Assembly: GCA_023430465.1 (NCBI GenBank)
Contig: JAEZAM010000007.1
Coordinates: forward strand, 1 to 14,747
Origin: Bacteroidota bacterium
GTDB taxonomy: Bacteria > Bacteroidota > Bacteroidia > Chitinophagales > Chitinophagaceae
Direction: 5' to 3'
Length of the DNA stretch: 14,747 bases
The notes beneath the pieces were generated by a model that did no database searches, was not told the origin of the DNA, and saw only the letters and a list, made by a program, of their open reading frames with translations. The position numbers were made by a program, and so were the translations under genes. Shown in pieces: positions 14,005 to 14,747 of the stretch; the stretch's first letter is position 1; each line of letters starts with the position of its first letter.

Positions 14005-14747
14005 ATGCAGTTATCTTCCCTGTTGCAACGTTTCAATGAACCGGAAACTTTAAAAATGGCGAAGCTCGGCCGTGAGCTGCGCGCCCAGGGCATCGATGTG
14101 ATCGATCTCAGCCTTGGTGAACCAGATTTTGACACTCCCGAACACATCAAACAGGCCGCTATCAAGGCCATCAATGACAACTGGAGCCATTACACGCCTG
14201 TACCCGGCTTCCTTGATCTTCGTGAGGCAATCTGCACCAAGCTTAAGCGTGATAACAATCTAGACTATAAACCGGAAAACATCGTTGTTTCCACCGGAGC
14301 CAAGCAATCACTGGCTAATACCATCCTTGCCCTTGTGGATGAGAATGATGAGGTTATTATTCCCACGCCCTATTGGGTTACCTACAGCGAGCTGGTGAAG
14401 ATCGCGCGCGGACGGGTGGTTGAAATCAAAACGGAAGCGAAGGATGGTTTCAAGATCAGCCCCGCGCAACTGGAAGCGGCGATCACGCCACATACAAACG
14501 TGTTCCTTTTCTCTTCACCCTGCAATCCGAGCGGTGCTGTTTATACCAAAGCCGAGCTCGAAGGCCTGGTGAATGTTTTCCGCAAGTATCCCAACATCAC
14601 CATCATCTCTGATGAGATATATGAGTATATCAATTTTGGCGGGCGACATGAAAGTATCGCCCAGTTTGATGATATCAAAGAACGGGTAGTGATTGTGAAC
14701 GGACTGAGTAAAGGCTTCGCCATGACCGGCTGGCGTCTTGGTTACAC
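14005..14747 (+). CDS. Aspartate-type aminotransferase, class I PLP enzyme (cut by window end)
   Basis: The first 247 residues of a protein expected to be about 400. It is a fold-type I, pyridoxal-phosphate aminotransferase of the class I/II family, most similar in motif to bacterial aspartate aminotransferases of the short (Thermus/Bacillus) type. Visible landmarks are LSLGEPDFDTPEHI (35-48), HYTPVPGFLDLREAI (62-76), the STGAKQSL phosphate-side loop (96-103), PCNPSG with Asn174, SDEIYEYI with Asp203 and Tyr206, and the Schiff-base lysine Lys236 in NGLSKGFAMTGWR. It moves the amino group between an amino acid (probably aspartate) and 2-oxoglutarate; the exact substrate needs the missing C-terminal arginine region. 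The ATG at 14005 gives the usual N-terminus. It is divergent from secDF, about 400 bases away. Confidence 0.93.
   Translation, partial: MQLSSLLQRFNEPETLKMAKLGRELRAQGIDVIDLSLGEPDFDTPEHIKQAAIKAINDNWSHYTPVPGFLDLREAICTKLKRDNNLDYKPENIVVSTGAKQSLANTILALVDENDEVIIPTPYWVTYSELVKIARGRVVEIKTEAKDGFKISPAQLEAAITPHTNVFLFSSPCNPSGAVYTKAELEGLVNVFRKYPNITIISDEIYEYINFGGRHESIAQFDDIKERVVIVNGLSKGFAMTGWRLGY

Overview
The window looks like chromosomal DNA from a Bacteroidota bacterium, most likely family Chitinophagaceae (inference). The reasons are the Bacteroidota promoter core TAnnTTTG in front of several genes, a secreted protein with the LPV-linker and a type IX secretion-like C-terminus, a fused SecDF, few Shine-Dalgarno sites, and intergenic TGCTGGATG-type and CCTNAA-type repeats that I associate with that family. 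No rRNA, tRNA, CRISPR array or transposase was seen.

Layout. Positions 1-440 are non-coding repeats: two arrays of a 15-base unit, and hairpin elements sharing CCCTGAG...CGAAGGG ends. At 547-1554 (+) is a secreted transglutaminase-like protein, and at 1615-3306 (+) glutaminyl-tRNA synthetase, closed by a 12-bp two-way terminator shared with a small membrane protein at 3336-3557 (-). At 3754-4866 (+) is a secreted, probably T9SS-exported protein. It converges, with only 3 bases between, on a two-gene unit read on the minus strand: an unknown secreted protein (6403-6927) followed by a serine beta-lactamase-like hydrolase (4870-6381).

An AT-richer patch at about 7050-7800 (-) holds a zeta-toxin-like kinase gene, broken by a stop codon exactly in its Walker A loop, and a small lysine-rich partner gene. 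Upstream on the same strand is a tight pair: a membrane-anchored protein of unknown family (9418-9930) and a methylmalonyl-CoA mutase large subunit lacking the B12 domain (7846-9408). Divergent from it is an A-type iron-sulfur carrier (10062-10406, +). This gene converges on secDF (10501-13605, -) across two back-to-back terminators. The right edge holds the first 247 codons of a class I aspartate-type aminotransferase (14005 onward, +).

Most genes are ordinary housekeeping or envelope functions. The least ordinary points are the point-inactivated zeta toxin beside an apparently intact partner, the layered repeats at the left edge, the very short or absent leaders of glnS and the iron-sulfur carrier, and a possible tiny Pro-Pro-Gly reading frame in the secDF leader. 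I found no convincing large undescribed system.
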